A stretch of DNA of 64,000 nucleotides, taken from the NCBI RefSeq assembly GCF_000424465.1, contig NZ_KE384194.1, positions 139,145 to 203,144 of the forward strand, written 5' to 3'. The notes under the pieces were generated by a model. It was given only the letters and a program-made list of their open reading frames with translations, had not been told where the DNA came from and ran no database searches. The position numbers and the translations under genes are program-made. Positions 17,529 through 27,303 of this stretch are shown piece after piece (positions within the stretch are counted from its first letter, which is position 1; each line of letters opens with the position of its first letter). The stretch comes from Butyrivibrio hungatei NK4A153. GTDB taxonomy: Bacteria > Bacillota > Clostridia > Lachnospirales > Lachnospiraceae.

Positions 17529-18785
17529 TTATTTTAGATAATTCCATGGACTAACATACGCTCCGTTAAGTCTTACTCCGAAATGAAGATGGTTACCTGT
17601 CGATCTTCCGGTCGAACCAACTGCAGCAATCCTGGTTCCGGCTGTGACATCCTGTCCCTTGGAAACATATAGTGCAGAACAATGCATGTAGATTGTATAA
17701 AGACCGTCTCCATGATTGATCATTATATAATTACCCATTGTCCCGTTGTAGTCGGCGGCAACCACCGTTCCGGCATAGGCCGCCAAAATGGCCGATCCTG
17801 CAGGTGCTGCAAAATCCACACCATTATGCATCTTTTGTATTCCAAGTGTTGGATGGATTCTCATTCCAAATTCATCGGATACTCTGGAATAATTCGGACA
17901 AGGAAATGTAAACATTCCGCCGTCGTATTTATGTCTGCTGTTTAATGCGGCCTCATCCGCAGCTACCTCTTTTTCAAGAGCAGCAATCGTTGCGTTCTCA
18001 GCCTTTATCTCCGCCTCATACTCAGCGATAGCAGCCTCTTTGCTCTTAATATCCGTCGATACATTATTGAGCTCAACTCCCTTGGCGTCAATAAGAGTTT
18101 GCATTTTGCCTTCTTCTTCCTCTTTATTTGACTTTGCCAGATCGAGAGTTTCTTTTTCTTCCTCAAGAGCCTGTTTATTGAGCGCTATAAGCTCAGTAGT
18201 CGCCACATATTCGTTGAGCTTTTTTCTGTCATAAGAAGCGATCATCTCAATATACTCAGCCTTATTGAGCATATCGGAAAAACTTCCCGTGCCCGCAAAA
18301 AGTTCAAAGTAAAGCTTATCTCCACGCTCATACATGAACTTTATTCGCTTCTTCATGGCATCATATTGAGCTTCCTGAGTGCGTTCCGCTTCTTCTAAGT
18401 CTTCACCCGTCTTCTTGATCTCAGCCTCTTTTTGCCCGATAGTATCGTTAAGAGCATCTATCTTCTTCTGTATCTCTGTCAAGGAAGCATCAAGTTCTGA
18501 GATATATTTTTTTAGATCCGACTTATCTTTTTCAAGCCCTTGTTTTAACTTTTCAAGATCGGTCTTAGCTGTATTCAGGCTATCTCGCTGTTCTTTCTGC
18601 TTTTTGATCTGATCTTTTTTGGCTTTAATACTTTCTTCCGTGACCTCTGCCGACACTATAATACCATTGGCTTCAAAAGTAAATACCATGATCATGAAAC
18701 AAGCCAGCACTCGAAATATCCCTTTAAGCGTGCCTTTTTGTAATCTGTTCAACTTATCTGATCTTCCTTCTAATAACCTGATCAC
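17529..18785 (-). CDS. Secreted coiled-coil M23 peptidoglycan hydrolase activated by FtsEX (PcsB/EnvC-like)
   Basis: 418 residues. A hydrophobic export segment (about 25-47) precedes a long coiled coil (about 50-290) rich in K, E, L and A. The C-terminal LytM/M23 domain has the zinc ligands MHNGVDF and HLHFG, with GTVVAADYNGTMGNY between. FtsEX controls such hydrolases in other bacteria by moving their coiled coil (PcsB in Streptococcus, EnvC in E. coli). The GTG start overlaps the ftsX stop (GTGA), supporting that partnership. The M23 active site looks complete, so it may be an enzyme itself rather than only an activator. Confidence 0.9.
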   Translation of the reverse strand: MIRLLEGRSDKLNRLQKGTLKGIFRVLACFMIMVFTFEANGIIVSAEVTEESIKAKKDQIKKQKEQRDSLNTAKTDLEKLKQGLEKDKSDLKKYISELDASLTEIQKKIDALNDTIGQKEAEIKKTGEDLEEAERTQEAQYDAMKKRIKFMYERGDKLYFELFAGTGSFSDMLNKAEYIEMIASYDRKKLNEYVATTELIALNKQALEEEKETLDLAKSNKEEEEGKMQTLIDAKGVELNNVSTDIKSKEAAIAEYEAEIKAENATIAALEKEVAADEAALNSRHKYDGGMFTFPCPNYSRVSDEFGMRIHPTLGIQKMHNGVDFAAPAGSAILAAYAGTVVAADYNGTMGNYIMINHGDGLYTIYMHCSALYVSKGQDVTAGTRIAAVGSTGRSTGNHLHFGVRLNGAYVSPWNYLK

Positions 18786-19678
18786 ACATGCAAATGTTTT
18801 CTGACTGTTGTAAAGCTACCCAAAAAGCCTATTCCGATTCCTATTGCCATAGATATGGGAACGAGTTCGTTATATATCTTCTCAACAGGCAGGAACGGCA
18901 AAATATTTGAAAGCATTGCAAACTGGGTGTGAACATAATCAATTGCGCTACCGTATACATAATAGAGAATCAGTAATGGTATGAGCGAACCGATAATTCC
19001 GATAATGATGCCCTCTACCACGAAAGGTGCTCTTACAAAGAAATCCGTCGCTCCGATATATTTCATAATGTTTATCTCGTCTTTTCTGACAGCAATACCC
19101 ATAGTTACCGTATTGCTGATAAGGAAAATCGAAACAAGCAAGAGAATTACTATAATTCCCATAGAAACATACGCCATAAGCTTGTTGAGTCCGCTAAGTG
19201 TATCAGCGGTGATCTCAGATCTGTTGACTGTTCTGACAACATCAAGGCTCTCTATGTATGTAACCAATGCTGCCTGCATTGAAACATCATTAAGATAAAT
19301 CTCAAGGCTGGCGGAATCTGCAAGAGGGTTCTCGGTAAATCCGTCTGTATACTCACCGATATAATCCTTCTTGAAATCTTCCCATGCAGCTTCGGGATCT
19401 ATATAATTGATCTCTCTTACTTCCGGACGTTTCTCAAGATCTGATTTTACTGCAAGAATCTGATCTTCATTTACTCCTTCGTTAAAGAAAACAGTAACAG
19501 AGACGCCTTCCTCTGCCGTATGAACAAAATATTGAATGTTGTTGATTATTGAAAAAACCAGACCGAACAGGAATAGACATGCGCCTATTGTTGCAATAGA
19601 AGCAAGGGTATACCATTTATTTCTACCTAAGTTCTTAAATCCCTGTCCAATGGTATAAAAGAAACTATTAATCCTCAT
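18782..19678 (-). CDS. ftsX: Cell-division ABC transporter permease subunit FtsX
   Basis: 298 residues: N-terminal membrane helix (about 22-44), a large extracytoplasmic loop (about 50-170), then three C-terminal helices, the FtsX layout. The sequence ISNTVTMGIAVRKDEINIMKYIGAT is the conserved FtsX cytoplasmic region. It transmits ATP hydrolysis by FtsE to a wall hydrolase outside, here most likely the M23 protein encoded next. It overlaps ftsE by 11 bp upstream and the hydrolase by 4 bp downstream, so translation is coupled through all three. Confidence 0.94.
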   Translation of the reverse strand: MRINSFFYTIGQGFKNLGRNKWYTLASIATIGACLFLFGLVFSIINNIQYFVHTAEEGVSVTVFFNEGVNEDQILAVKSDLEKRPEVREINYIDPEAAWEDFKKDYIGEYTDGFTENPLADSASLEIYLNDVSMQAALVTYIESLDVVRTVNRSEITADTLSGLNKLMAYVSMGIIVILLLVSIFLISNTVTMGIAVRKDEINIMKYIGATDFFVRAPFVVEGIIIGIIGSLIPLLILYYVYGSAIDYVHTQFAMLSNILPFLPVEKIYNELVPISMAIGIGIGFLGSFTTVRKHLHV

Positions 19679-20408
19679 CGATGTATGTACCTTCTTCCTC
19701 GTCTTCTATGATAACACCCTTTTTCATGGTTATAACTCGCTTCTTCATGGCATTTACTATTTCTCTGTTGTGTGTAACAACAATAACAGTTGTGCCGCTT
19801 TCATTGATCTTTTCCATAAGCTTCATTATTTCCCATGAATTATTGGGGTCAAGATTTCCGGTCGGCTCATCGGCCAAAAGAATCGTTGGCTTGTTGATAA
19901 GCGCTCTTGCGAGAGCAACTCTCTGCTGCTCTCCTCCGGACAACTGATTTATCTTGCTCTTATACTTACCCGCAAGATTGACTGTCGCAAGTATAGAAGG
20001 AACATTTCTCTTTATTTCCCTGGTGGATGTCTGGACAATTCTCTGGGCGAATGCTACATTTTCGTATACATTTCTATCCTTAAGAAGTCTGAAATCCTGG
20101 AACACTATTCCGAGATTACGCCTAAACTTTGGAATCTTACTGTGCTTAATCTTATTCAGGTTATAACCCAAAACCGTAATTTCACCGTTTGTAGGAACAA
20201 GTTCTCTCAAAAGAAGCTTAATGAGCGTAGATTTACCGGATCCGCTATCTCCTACGATGAATACAAACTCGCCTTTTTTAATGTGAAGAGTGACGTCGTT
20301 AAGTGCCGGTGCACCCGATGAATACGACTTCGTCACATGGTCGAGGGTAATAACCTCGCCTTCGGGTATCTGCCTACCCGATTTCGTCTTTCTAAATCCT
20401 TTTTCCAT
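19668..20408 (-). CDS. ftsE: Cell-division ATP-binding protein FtsE
   Basis: 246 residues. Walker A GDSGSGKSTLIKLL, Q-loop GIVFQDFRLLKDRNVYENVA (the FtsE-typical DFRLL), signature LSGGEQQRVALARAL and Walker B ILLADEPTGNLDP are present. N- and C-terminal extensions of about 20 residues are slightly longer than in E. coli FtsE. Partner of FtsX in the divisome or elongation complex. GGGGAG lies 5 nt before the ATG. Confidence 0.95.
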   Translation of the reverse strand: MEKGFRKTKSGRQIPEGEVITLDHVTKSYSSGAPALNDVTLHIKKGEFVFIVGDSGSGKSTLIKLLLRELVPTNGEITVLGYNLNKIKHSKIPKFRRNLGIVFQDFRLLKDRNVYENVAFAQRIVQTSTREIKRNVPSILATVNLAGKYKSKINQLSGGEQQRVALARALINKPTILLADEPTGNLDPNNSWEIMKLMEKINESGTTVIVVTHNREIVNAMKKRVITMKKGVIIEDEEEGTYIDED

Positions 20409-20468
20409 AGCATCTCCCCGAAATTTGTGTTTATATAAAAAAGATTCTTCCTACCGTTCAAAATAGGA

Positions 20469-21551
20469 TTATGAAATTCTGTCCATGTATTTCATGTATC
20501 TGACAACCATAAGAGCGATCTTAAATGTAATCGCATCGTCAAACACCCTAAGATCAAGCCCCGTACTCTTCTGCAGCTTATCAAGTCTGTACACGAGTGT
20601 GTTTCTGTGAATGAAAAGCTGTCTTGAAGTCTCTGATACATTAAGGCTGTTCTCAAAGAACTTATCAATTGTTGTGAGTGTCTCCTGATCGAAATCATCA
20701 GGATTTCTTCCGCCAAAGATTTCTTTGATAAACATCTTACATAGCGGAATGGGAAGCTGATAGATAAGTCTTCCGATTCCAAGTTCGCTGTAGCAGATAA
20801 CCTTTCTTTCGTCAAAGAAGATCTTGCCGACATCCAGTGCCATCTTCGCTTCCTTGTACGATCTACTTACCTCTTTGATCTCGCCTACCACTGTTCCGTA
20901 TGCGATCCTGACGCCTGTAAGTCCGTCCTTAGTAAGAGTTGCGATCATCTCTTCCGCAATCTTCGAAATATCCGACGGCTTAGCGTAATCGTTCACATCC
21001 TTAACTATGATGATATTGTCCTCGTCTACTTCAGTAACGAAATCATTTGCATTTCCGAAGTGAGTTCTGGCAAGCTCAAGAGCATTGCTGTCTCTTCCGC
21101 TTGATGTCTCAACAATCATAGCTATTCTCTTCGCATCCGACTGAATATGAAGCTTCTTTGCCCTACTGTATATGTCAACAAGAAGAAGGTTATCAAGCAA
21201 AAGATTCTTGATAAAGTTATCCTTGTCAAAACGCTCTTTGTACGCGATAAGCAGACTCTGGATCTGGTACGCGATCATCTTGCCCAGCATATAGATGTTC
21301 TCGCCGGTTCCCGTACAGATCAGAATATATTCAAGCTGCTGCTCGTCATATATCTTAAAATACTGATATCCCTGTATCTCCTGTGAATCTGCCGGAGATT
21401 TCACAAAATCTCTGGCAACAGCCGCAACATTACCAATTTCCTGTGATGTAGCCGCAACTTCCTTGCCATCAATGTCCAGAACATATAACTCAACGTGTGC
21501 TATGTTCTTAAGTCCGTCAATTGTGTTTTGGAGAATTTGATTTGAAATCAT
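20469..21551 (-). CDS. CdaR/PucR-family transcriptional regulator
   Basis: About 360 residues. An N-terminal sugar-diacid-recognition-like (CdaR) sensor region of about 115 residues precedes a GGDEF-like degenerate middle domain and a C-terminal PucR helix-turn-helix (LNVSETSRQLFIHRNTLVYRLDKLQKSTGLD). Members activate catabolic genes in response to a small-molecule effector; the effector here is unknown. A TTG six codons upstream is in frame, but GGAAAGAG lies 6 nt before the ATG at 21551. It is divergent from the yjfB-like gene, sharing a 248-bp spacer. Confidence 0.85.
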   Translation of the reverse strand: MISNQILQNTIDGLKNIAHVELYVLDIDGKEVAATSQEIGNVAAVARDFVKSPADSQEIQGYQYFKIYDEQQLEYILICTGTGENIYMLGKMIAYQIQSLLIAYKERFDKDNFIKNLLLDNLLLVDIYSRAKKLHIQSDAKRIAMIVETSSGRDSNALELARTHFGNANDFVTEVDEDNIIIVKDVNDYAKPSDISKIAEEMIATLTKDGLTGVRIAYGTVVGEIKEVSRSYKEAKMALDVGKIFFDERKVICYSELGIGRLIYQLPIPLCKMFIKEIFGGRNPDDFDQETLTTIDKFFENSLNVSETSRQLFIHRNTLVYRLDKLQKSTGLDLRVFDDAITFKIALMVVRYMKYMDRIS

Positions 21552-21678
21552 TTGCCACTCTTTCCGCAACCTTTCGGCCGCTGAATAATATACATAGCCA
21601 TTTTAATATATATGTACAATAAAATCTACCTTTTACATGCCATTTTTTGTACATTTTTTTGTTTTGCTCGTCAATATT

Positions 21679-21704
21679 ACCAAAAAAGAATCCCCTTTTT
21701 GGTA
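21679..21704. repeat. Inverted repeat in the CdaR-yjfB divergent spacer
   Basis: ACCAAAAAAG (21679-21688) and CTTTTTTGGT (21695-21704) are a perfect 10-bp inverted repeat with a 6-nt centre. Neither strand has a good T-run after it, so an operator for the divergent regulator is as likely as a terminator. Confidence 0.45.
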
Positions 21705-21724
21705 TCATATTATTTGAAATAATG

Positions 21725-21753
21725 CTAAGTTTTTGATGTAATATTATCGATAT
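21725..21753 (+). promoter_or_regulatory. Candidate sigma-28-like promoter for the yjfB-like gene
   Basis: CTAAGTTT then TCGATAT (21747-21753). The sequence closely resembles the element upstream of mreB: both read TAAGTTTT(T)GAT... and end in [CT]CGATAT, with spacing longer by one here. The predicted start is about 40 bp before the coding start. Confidence 0.5.
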
Positions 21754-21799
21754 ACAAAATAAGAAAAAGTGTTTTATACACAAAAACAGGAGGTGCTAT

Positions 21800-21988
21800 A
21801 TGGACATACCTTCCTTATCGATGGCTTTATCTCAAAATCGCATACTCACAGATGTAGGCGTAGCAATGCTATCCAAAAATCTGGACACTATGGAAGCAGC
21901 CGGACAGAATATGATCGCAGGTATCGAATCTGTATCGGAAACTTCCGTTAACCCCAATATCGGTTCAAACATCGATATAAGTCTTTGA
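21800..21988 (+). CDS. YjfB-type putative motility protein
   Basis: 62 residues: MDIPSLSMALSQNRILTDVG, then VAMLSKNLDTMEAAGQNMIAG and a short polar tail. This matches the small YjfB family annotated as putative motility proteins and common in flagellated Firmicutes; function is unknown. RBS AGGAGG lies 7 nt upstream. A sigma-28-like promoter precedes it and a strong terminator follows, so it is probably a single-gene flagellar-regulon transcript. Confidence 0.82.
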   Translation: MDIPSLSMALSQNRILTDVGVAMLSKNLDTMEAAGQNMIAGIESVSETSVNPNIGSNIDISL

Positions 21989-22007
21989 AATACGCCATCA
22001 GAAAACT

Positions 22008-22040
22008 TGCCCGTGGCATTAAGCTACGGGCATTTTTATT
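22008..22040 (+). terminator. Terminator after the yjfB-like gene
   Basis: TGCCCGTGGC pairs with GCTACGGGCA around a 5-nt loop, followed by TTTTTATTTC. Confidence 0.88.
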
Positions 22041-22109
22041 TCTTATTTTTTCTTTTTGAGAATTATGCCGGAAAACCACCAATCGGACCGGCTCCCCCGG
22101 ATTTATACA

Positions 22110-23096
22110 TCAAACGCCCTGCAAAGCAACAGCGCTGTAGATCATAAAGCTTATTGATAAGATCATTACAATTACAAGAGGAACAGTGAAAAGAGACTGC
22201 TTCTTTTCCTCAACCTGAATCCCTGTCATATTCATGATGTCAGGCTCCTCTTTTTTCTTCCAAAATCTCAATTTGTCGATATAATCCTGTCTACCCTCAA
22301 TCTTCGCCATCTTTTTAACTATTAAAATAGCAAGCGCGGTAAATATGATCGAAAATACTAACAGGAATATAAGCATGAGCGCCTGCATCACGCCTTCGGG
22401 AAGCTTATCCGCCAAAGTTTCGGCATTCGCTACTTCCTCACTACTATCTAACGCAAAATATATTGTCATTACTTCATAGGAATTAAACACCGCATGCGCT
22501 ATAAACGACGGGATGACACTGCCTGTCGCTTCAACCATGAGACAGAACATAAATCCCATTACGGCTCCGTATGCAAACTGGTTAAAGTTAAGATGCATCA
22601 TTCCAAAGAGCACTGCCGAAAGGATCATTGATGCAAGCACCCTGCCCGTTCTTCTGTAACTCTGGAATATAACTCCCCTGAATATGATTTCCTCAACAAA
22701 CGGTCCAAATAAGCCTATTGAAGCAACCATAAGCACCATCGGGTATTCAACCATCTGATCGCTTATAGAAGCAACTGCGTTATCCACAAACATCATGGAT
22801 ATTGCGTTTACCAAACCAACAAGTGGGAACAACGTAATCACATAGAGTACCGACAATAATGCCGTGCTGATCTTTACCTTCTTGAGCGGTATGACCGACA
22901 GCAGCCCCTCACCGCTATAGAATATGACCGCAACAGACGGAATAAGTATCATCAACTCGCAAAGTGCATTATTTATCGGGAGCGACAGGTTTTTTCCCGT
23001 AAACGCCTGCCAAAAAGAAATGTAAATCATAATCACGAACGTTGACAATACCATGAAAAAGAACGCAATGTTCGCTTTTTTGTAATCCATACCCAT
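22110..23096 (-). CDS. CPBP-family intramembrane glutamic endopeptidase
   Basis: 328 residues with about eight hydrophobic segments. The Abi/CAAX (CPBP) motifs are present: EEIIFRGVIF (EExxxR), FGMMHLNF (FxxxH) and AHAVFNSYE. The family cleaves within or near the membrane; bacterial members are tied to bacteriocin self-immunity or signalling, but many have no known substrate. RBS GAGGA is 8 nt before the ATG. It begins 3 bp after the CvfB-like gene. Confidence 0.87.
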   Translation of the reverse strand: MGMDYKKANIAFFFMVLSTFVIMIYISFWQAFTGKNLSLPINNALCELMILIPSVAVIFYSGEGLLSVIPLKKVKISTALLSVLYVITLFPLVGLVNAISMMFVDNAVASISDQMVEYPMVLMVASIGLFGPFVEEIIFRGVIFQSYRRTGRVLASMILSAVLFGMMHLNFNQFAYGAVMGFMFCLMVEATGSVIPSFIAHAVFNSYEVMTIYFALDSSEEVANAETLADKLPEGVMQALMLIFLLVFSIIFTALAILIVKKMAKIEGRQDYIDKLRFWKKKEEPDIMNMTGIQVEEKKQSLFTVPLVIVMILSISFMIYSAVALQGV

Positions 23097-23099
23097 ATT

Positions 23100-23933
23100 T
23101 TATTTCCTCACAATTGAATCCGGTTTAATCTCAATCTTGCCTTCTTTGAGAAGTCTACCGACAGCTCTTTTGAACTCATTCTTACTCATACCGGTCTTAT
23201 CACGAATAAGCTCAGGTGCTGCTTTGTCGTTAAAAGGAATCTTTCCGCCACCCTTTTCAAGCATATCAAGAAGCTTTTCTGCATCGGCATCCATCTGAAG
23301 ATATGCTTTTTCTCTAACGCTTAAGTTAAGCCTTCCGTCTTCCCTGACAGATACAACTCTGGCATTTACGCTGCTTCCAATCTCAATATTGCCATATAAT
23401 TCCTTCTTTGGAATAAGCCCCGAATAAATATCGTCAACCGCAACAAATGCCCCAAAATTGTCACTTAATTCATAAACCGTTCCCATAACCTTATCATCTT
23501 TGGAATAAGGGCTCTTATCCAAAAGATAATTGTATACATTCATAGTAACACAAAGTCTGCTACTCTTATCAATATACATTGCGCAAAGAACTTCTTCGCC
23601 CGCTCTGACTTTCCTTGTCTGCTCCTTGAATGGAAGAAGGACGTCTTTTTCAAGTCCCCAGTCCATAAACGCTCCGATCTTACTCGTCTCTTTTACCTTG
23701 AGCATTCGTACGTCGCCAAGCATTATCTTGGGTGTCTTAGTCGTTGCGATTAGTCTGTCATCGGAATCCTTGTATATAAACACTTCCAATCTGCTTCCGA
23801 TATCGCATCCCTCGGGTACCTGTTTTCCGGGCAAAAGAACTTTTTCGTCACTTCCGCTCTCCTCCGCAAGGTATACACCGAAATCAACTTTCTTTATTAC
23901 TTCAAGTTCCTGTTTTTCTCCAAGTTTGATCAT
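23100..23933 (-). CDS. cvfB: S1-domain RNA-binding protein, CvfB-like
   Basis: 277 residues. Successive S1-like OB domains can be traced (GVYLAEESGSDEKVLLPGKQVP; MGTVYELSDNFGAFVAVDDIYSGLIPKKEL), followed by a C-terminal winged-helix segment (IRDKTGMSKNEFKRAVGRLLKEGKIEI). This is the CvfB/YitL architecture. CvfB binds RNA and affects virulence gene expression in Staphylococcus; its role here is unknown. GGAGG lies 6-7 nt before the start. Confidence 0.87.
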   Translation of the reverse strand: MIKLGEKQELEVIKKVDFGVYLAEESGSDEKVLLPGKQVPEGCDIGSRLEVFIYKDSDDRLIATTKTPKIMLGDVRMLKVKETSKIGAFMDWGLEKDVLLPFKEQTRKVRAGEEVLCAMYIDKSSRLCVTMNVYNYLLDKSPYSKDDKVMGTVYELSDNFGAFVAVDDIYSGLIPKKELYGNIEIGSSVNARVVSVREDGRLNLSVREKAYLQMDADAEKLLDMLEKGGGKIPFNDKAAPELIRDKTGMSKNEFKRAVGRLLKEGKIEIKPDSIVRK

Positions 23934-24007
23934 TTAGGTTCCTCCGTCCTCTTAGTATCTGCAGTAATCAGTTCTGCATTATCATGTTATATATTTATAT
24001 TACCGTA

Positions 24008-24736
24008 TCAAGCAGTAATAAGCTCAACTACGCATACAGGTTTTCCGTCTTCTCCGTTAAGACTTACTATATACTTATCATTATCATCTTTTTTACTCAT
24101 AATAACAACAGGGCAAAGAACATCTCCAAGCCTTGACTGTTTTTTGTACTCGGCGCGCATGGCAACAATCTTAAGATCACGCTTAGGGAGACAGTCCATG
24201 GCGATTCTTACGTACTGTCCGTTATTTACGTGATTGTTGGTATCAAGGTTGTGCTGCTTTACCTGTATCTCTTCTCCCCAGAATCTTTCATCTTCTTCGG
24301 AAATCTCAATCTTTCTGTCTTCATACTTCATATCAAGTTTAGGCTCAAGCGGATACGCTTTTAAAATTTCATCTGTTATCCTACTTGGAAAGCCTTTTTC
24401 TATGTCTACAAGGGTCCAGATTGAATTGGCGACCGCAAGTCTCTCTCCATCCTTTGTATCCATGAAGAAATTTCTATAGCCGATAGCACCTCTGAGTTCA
24501 TACGGAACAGTTCCGATAACAACATCCTCGCACAGCTTGGGATATCTGTTCACAACGATCTGCCATGACGAAAGAACCCAGACAATTCCCTTATCCCTAA
24601 GATATTCCATTGATGCCGGTCCGTCCTGTGTCTGAAACGTGGAGCAATCCTGAAAATAATCTATTAGTGACTCAAGCGTAAGCTCTCCGCTTCTGTCTAT
24701 TTCGCTGTATCTTATCCTTGAATTGAATGTATACAT
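24008..24736 (-). CDS. Acyl-ACP thioesterase
   Basis: 242 residues forming two tandem hot-dog domains. The N-terminal half contains DYFQDCSTFQTQDGP and the C-terminal half the conserved LDTNNHVNNGQYVRIAMD. This matches the bacterial relatives of plant FatA/FatB acyl-ACP thioesterases, common in Clostridia, which release free fatty acids from acyl-carrier protein. GGAG is 6 nt before the ATG. No fatty-acid synthesis genes are adjacent. Confidence 0.9.
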   Translation of the reverse strand: MYTFNSRIRYSEIDRSGELTLESLIDYFQDCSTFQTQDGPASMEYLRDKGIVWVLSSWQIVVNRYPKLCEDVVIGTVPYELRGAIGYRNFFMDTKDGERLAVANSIWTLVDIEKGFPSRITDEILKAYPLEPKLDMKYEDRKIEISEEDERFWGEEIQVKQHNLDTNNHVNNGQYVRIAMDCLPKRDLKIVAMRAEYKKQSRLGDVLCPVVIMSKKDDNDKYIVSLNGEDGKPVCVVELITA

Positions 24737-24850
24737 GCATTTCTCCTTCTATAGTCGTCAAACAGCTTGTATTCACGGAAGACAAACCTTTTTGACATTC
24801 TACAACATGTAACAAATTATATATCATGCAGAATACTCCGTATGACCTGA

Positions 24851-24890
24851 ATATAAAAATTAAAGCGAGATTGTCTCCAATCTCGCTTTA
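24851..24890 (-). terminator. Terminator of the tRNA-Gln gene
   Basis: TAAAGCGAGATTG (24861-24873) pairs with CAATCTCGCTTTA (24878-24890), a 13-bp stem with 4-nt loop. On the minus strand it is followed by ATTTTTATAT. Confidence 0.85.
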
Positions 24891-24900
24891 TCAATATAGC

Positions 24901-24972
24901 TGGGCTAGTAGGATTCGAACCTACGTAATGACGGAGTCAGAGTCCGTTGCCTTACCGCTTGGCGATAGCCCA
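24901..24972 (-). tRNA. tRNA-Gln (CTG)
   Basis: The 72-nt minus-strand sequence folds as a cloverleaf: acceptor TGGGCTA/TAGCCCA, D-arm GCCAAGCGGTAAGGC, anticodon arm ACGGA-CTCTGAC-TCCGT with anticodon CTG reading CAG, and T-arm GTAGG-TTCGAAT-CCTAC. CCA is not encoded. Most Firmicutes carry TTG as the main tRNA-Gln, so this may be an additional CAG-specific copy. Confidence 0.96.
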
Positions 24973-24985
24973 CCGACAAGAAATG

Positions 24986-25014
24986 ATTATACGTGAGGTA
25001 TCATAAAAATGCAA
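24986..25014 (-). promoter_or_regulatory. Promoter of tRNA-Gln
   Basis: TTGCAT, 17-nt spacer, TATAAT on the minus strand, with the -10 ending 14 bp before the mature tRNA. Confidence 0.8.
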
Positions 25015-25060
25015 GTACTTTTTCAAAATTTATTTTAAGTTTTTTCAAAAAATACAAATT

Positions 25061-25106
25061 ATAAAAAATAGGGTGCAAAAAATAACTTTTAGCACCCTAT
25101 TTTTTT
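25061..25106 (-). terminator. Terminator after glnN (bidirectional form)
   Basis: AAAATAGGGTGC (25065-25076) and GCACCCTATTTT (25092-25103) form a 12-bp stem with U-rich sequence on either side. It lies just past the glnN stop codon. Confidence 0.88.
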
Positions 25107-25112
25107 GCTCAA

Positions 25113-27224
25113 TCAACCTTCAAACAAAAGATCTGCGTATGTAGGAATAGGCCAGTCTTTCTTATCTACGAGCATCTCGAGCTTATCGGCAGGAGTTCTG
25201 AGAGCTTCCATGATAGGAAGAACCTTATCCTTGTAGAAGAAAGCAAGTTCGCGCTGATCTTTGATCTTGCGTGCTTTCTCTTCGCTTGCCTTAAGCTTGT
25301 CGAGAGCATCTTTCATCTTGCCAAGCTGCTCCTGGATTTCCTTGAGCTCGGCAACTTCAACAGATGCATCAACACCTGCTGCCTTGATCTGATTAACATC
25401 TGTCGCAACTCTTCCGGCATACTTCATAACAGCAGGAATGATCTGCTTCGAAGCCATATCGATCATTGTAAGTGCTTCGATGTTGATTGTCTTAGCATAT
25501 GATTCAAATATGATCTCTCTTCTTGATTCAAGCTCTGTCTTTGTATAAACGCCGAATCTGTTGAAGAGATCGATAGCTTTCTCTGTCGTGAGTGTATCTG
25601 CTGCTTCAATCGTGGACTTGATATTTGGAAGTCCGCGTCTCTCAGCTTCTTTTACCCACTCGTCAGAATATCCGTCACCGTTGAAGATGATCCTCTGGTG
25701 ATCTGTGAGATATTCCTTGATAAGGTCATGTACTGCCATATCGAAATCTTCAGCCTTCTCGAGGATATCGGCAGCTTCACAGAATGTCTCCGCAACGATT
25801 GTATTAAGTGTAGTGTTGGAACTTGCCATAGAATCAGAAGATCCAACCATTCTGAATTCGAATTTATTTCCTGTAAATGCAAAAGGAGATGTACGGTTTC
25901 TGTCTGTAGCATCTTTCTCAAACTGAGGAAGTGTTGAAACACCGGTCTTAAGCTTGCCGCCCTTTTTGCTGGACTTTGCAACACCTGTCTCAATAAGCTG
26001 TCTTACAACGTCCTCAAGCTGCTCTCCGAGGAATACGGAAATAATAGCCGGAGGAGCCTCGTCAGCACCGAGTCTGTGATCATTTCCTACGTCTGAAGCG
26101 CTCTGTCTGAGAAGATCTGCGTGTGTATCAACAGCCTTTAAGATACATGCAAGTACAAAAAGGAACTGTACGTTTTTATTGGGTGTATCACCGGGATCGA
26201 GAAGGTTTACACCGTCATCTGTGCAAAGAGACCAGTTATCATGCTTACCTGAACCGTTAACACCGGCAAAAGGCTTCTCGTGAAGAAGGCATCTCATGTG
26301 ATGATGCTCAGCAACACGTTTCATGGTCTCCATAATGATCTGATTGTGATCTACAGCGATATTGGCTGTCTCATAGACGGGTGCAAGTTCATGCTGTCCG
26401 GGAGCAACCTCGTTGTGCTGTGTTTTATCGGGAACTCCTAGTTTCCAGAGCTCAACGTTGAGATCGTTCATGAACTCACCGACTCTTTCTCTGATAACTC
26501 CGAAGTAATGATCTTCCATCTCCTGTCCCTTGGGAGGCATAGCACCGAAAAGAGTTCTTCCTGTGAAAAGAAGATCCTCTCTCTTCATTGCTTTATCCCA
26601 GTCAACAAGGAAATATTCCTGTTCCGGTCCTACGGATACATTAACTTTTGTGGCTGTAGTATTACCGAAAAGCCTTACTATTCTGAGTGCCTGCTTGTTA
26701 ATTGCCTCCATCGATCTAAGGAGTGGAGTCTTCTTATCAAGCGCATCTCCTGTATATGAGCAAAAGGCAGTGGGAATGCAAAGTGTAACGCCTGCTCCGG
26801 ATTCCTTAAGGAATGCAGGTGAAGTGATATCCCATGTTGTATATCCTCTTGCCTCAAATGTGGCTCTGAGTCCACCTGATGGGAAAGATGAAGCATCAGG
26901 CTCACCCTTTATCAGCTCTTTTCCTGAAAAAGAAGTAAGCATCCTTCCGTCTTTATCAGCGCTTCCTACAAATGAATCATGTTTCTCGGCTGTAATACCT
27001 GTAAGTGGCTGGAACCAGTGCGTAAAATGTGTTGCTCCGTTCTCAACAGCCCACTCTTTCATAGCATTTGCGACAACATCGGCAGATTCTTTTGATAATT
27101 CTCCGCCATGCTCCGTAACGCTAACAACCTCTTTGTAAACATTCTTTGGAAGTCTTTCTCTCATCTTTGCAAGAGTAAAAACGTTCTGTCCGAATATCTC
27201 TTCTACGTTCACCCTATTGCTCAT
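25113..27224 (-). CDS. glnN: Glutamine synthetase type III
   Basis: 703 residues, far longer than GSI (about 450) and normal for GSIII. An N-terminal GSIII domain ([23 protein letters not shown]) precedes catalytic motifs [34 protein letters not shown] and [11 protein letters not shown]. It makes glutamine from glutamate, ammonia and ATP. AAGGGG lies 5 nt before the ATG. It is monocistronic between terminator-like sequences; no GlnR or NtrC site was recognised. Confidence 0.96.
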   Translation of the reverse strand: MSNRVNVEEIFGQNVFTLAKMRERLPKNVYKEVVSVTEHGGELSKESADVVANAMKEWAVENGATHFTHWFQPLTGITAEKHDSFVGSADKDGRMLTSFSGKELIKGEPDASSFPSGGLRATFEARGYTTWDITSPAFLKESGAGVTLCIPTAFCSYTGDALDKKTPLLRSMEAINKQALRIVRLFGNTTATKVNVSVGPEQEYFLVDWDKAMKREDLLFTGRTLFGAMPPKGQEMEDHYFGVIRERVGEFMNDLNVELWKLGVPDKTQHNEVAPGQHELAPVYETANIAVDHNQIIMETMKRVAEHHHMRCLLHEKPFAGVNGSGKHDNWSLCTDDGVNLLDPGDTPNKNVQFLFVLACILKAVDTHADLLRQSASDVGNDHRLGADEAPPAIISVFLGEQLEDVVRQLIETGVAKSSKKGGKLKTGVSTLPQFEKDATDRNRTSPFAFTGNKFEFRMVGSSDSMASSNTTLNTIVAETFCEAADILEKAEDFDMAVHDLIKEYLTDHQRIIFNGDGYSDEWVKEAERRGLPNIKSTIEAADTLTTEKAIDLFNRFGVYTKTELESRREIIFESYAKTINIEALTMIDMASKQIIPAVMKYAGRVATDVNQIKAAGVDASVEVAELKEIQEQLGKMKDALDKLKASEEKARKIKDQRELAFFYKDKVLPIMEALRTPADKLEMLVDKKDWPIPTYADLLFEG

Positions 27225-27303
27225 CAGTGCCCCTTTCTATACTGCAAAATTTAACTGTTTAAAAGTTTACATCAACTTTTCAAAAACTACTACCAAAATA
27301 TTA

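Noticed and set aside
22041-22109. Terminator for the CPBP gene
   Set aside because: GCCGG/CCGGC arms are present on the minus strand but the loop is long and no T-run follows, so it is not listed.
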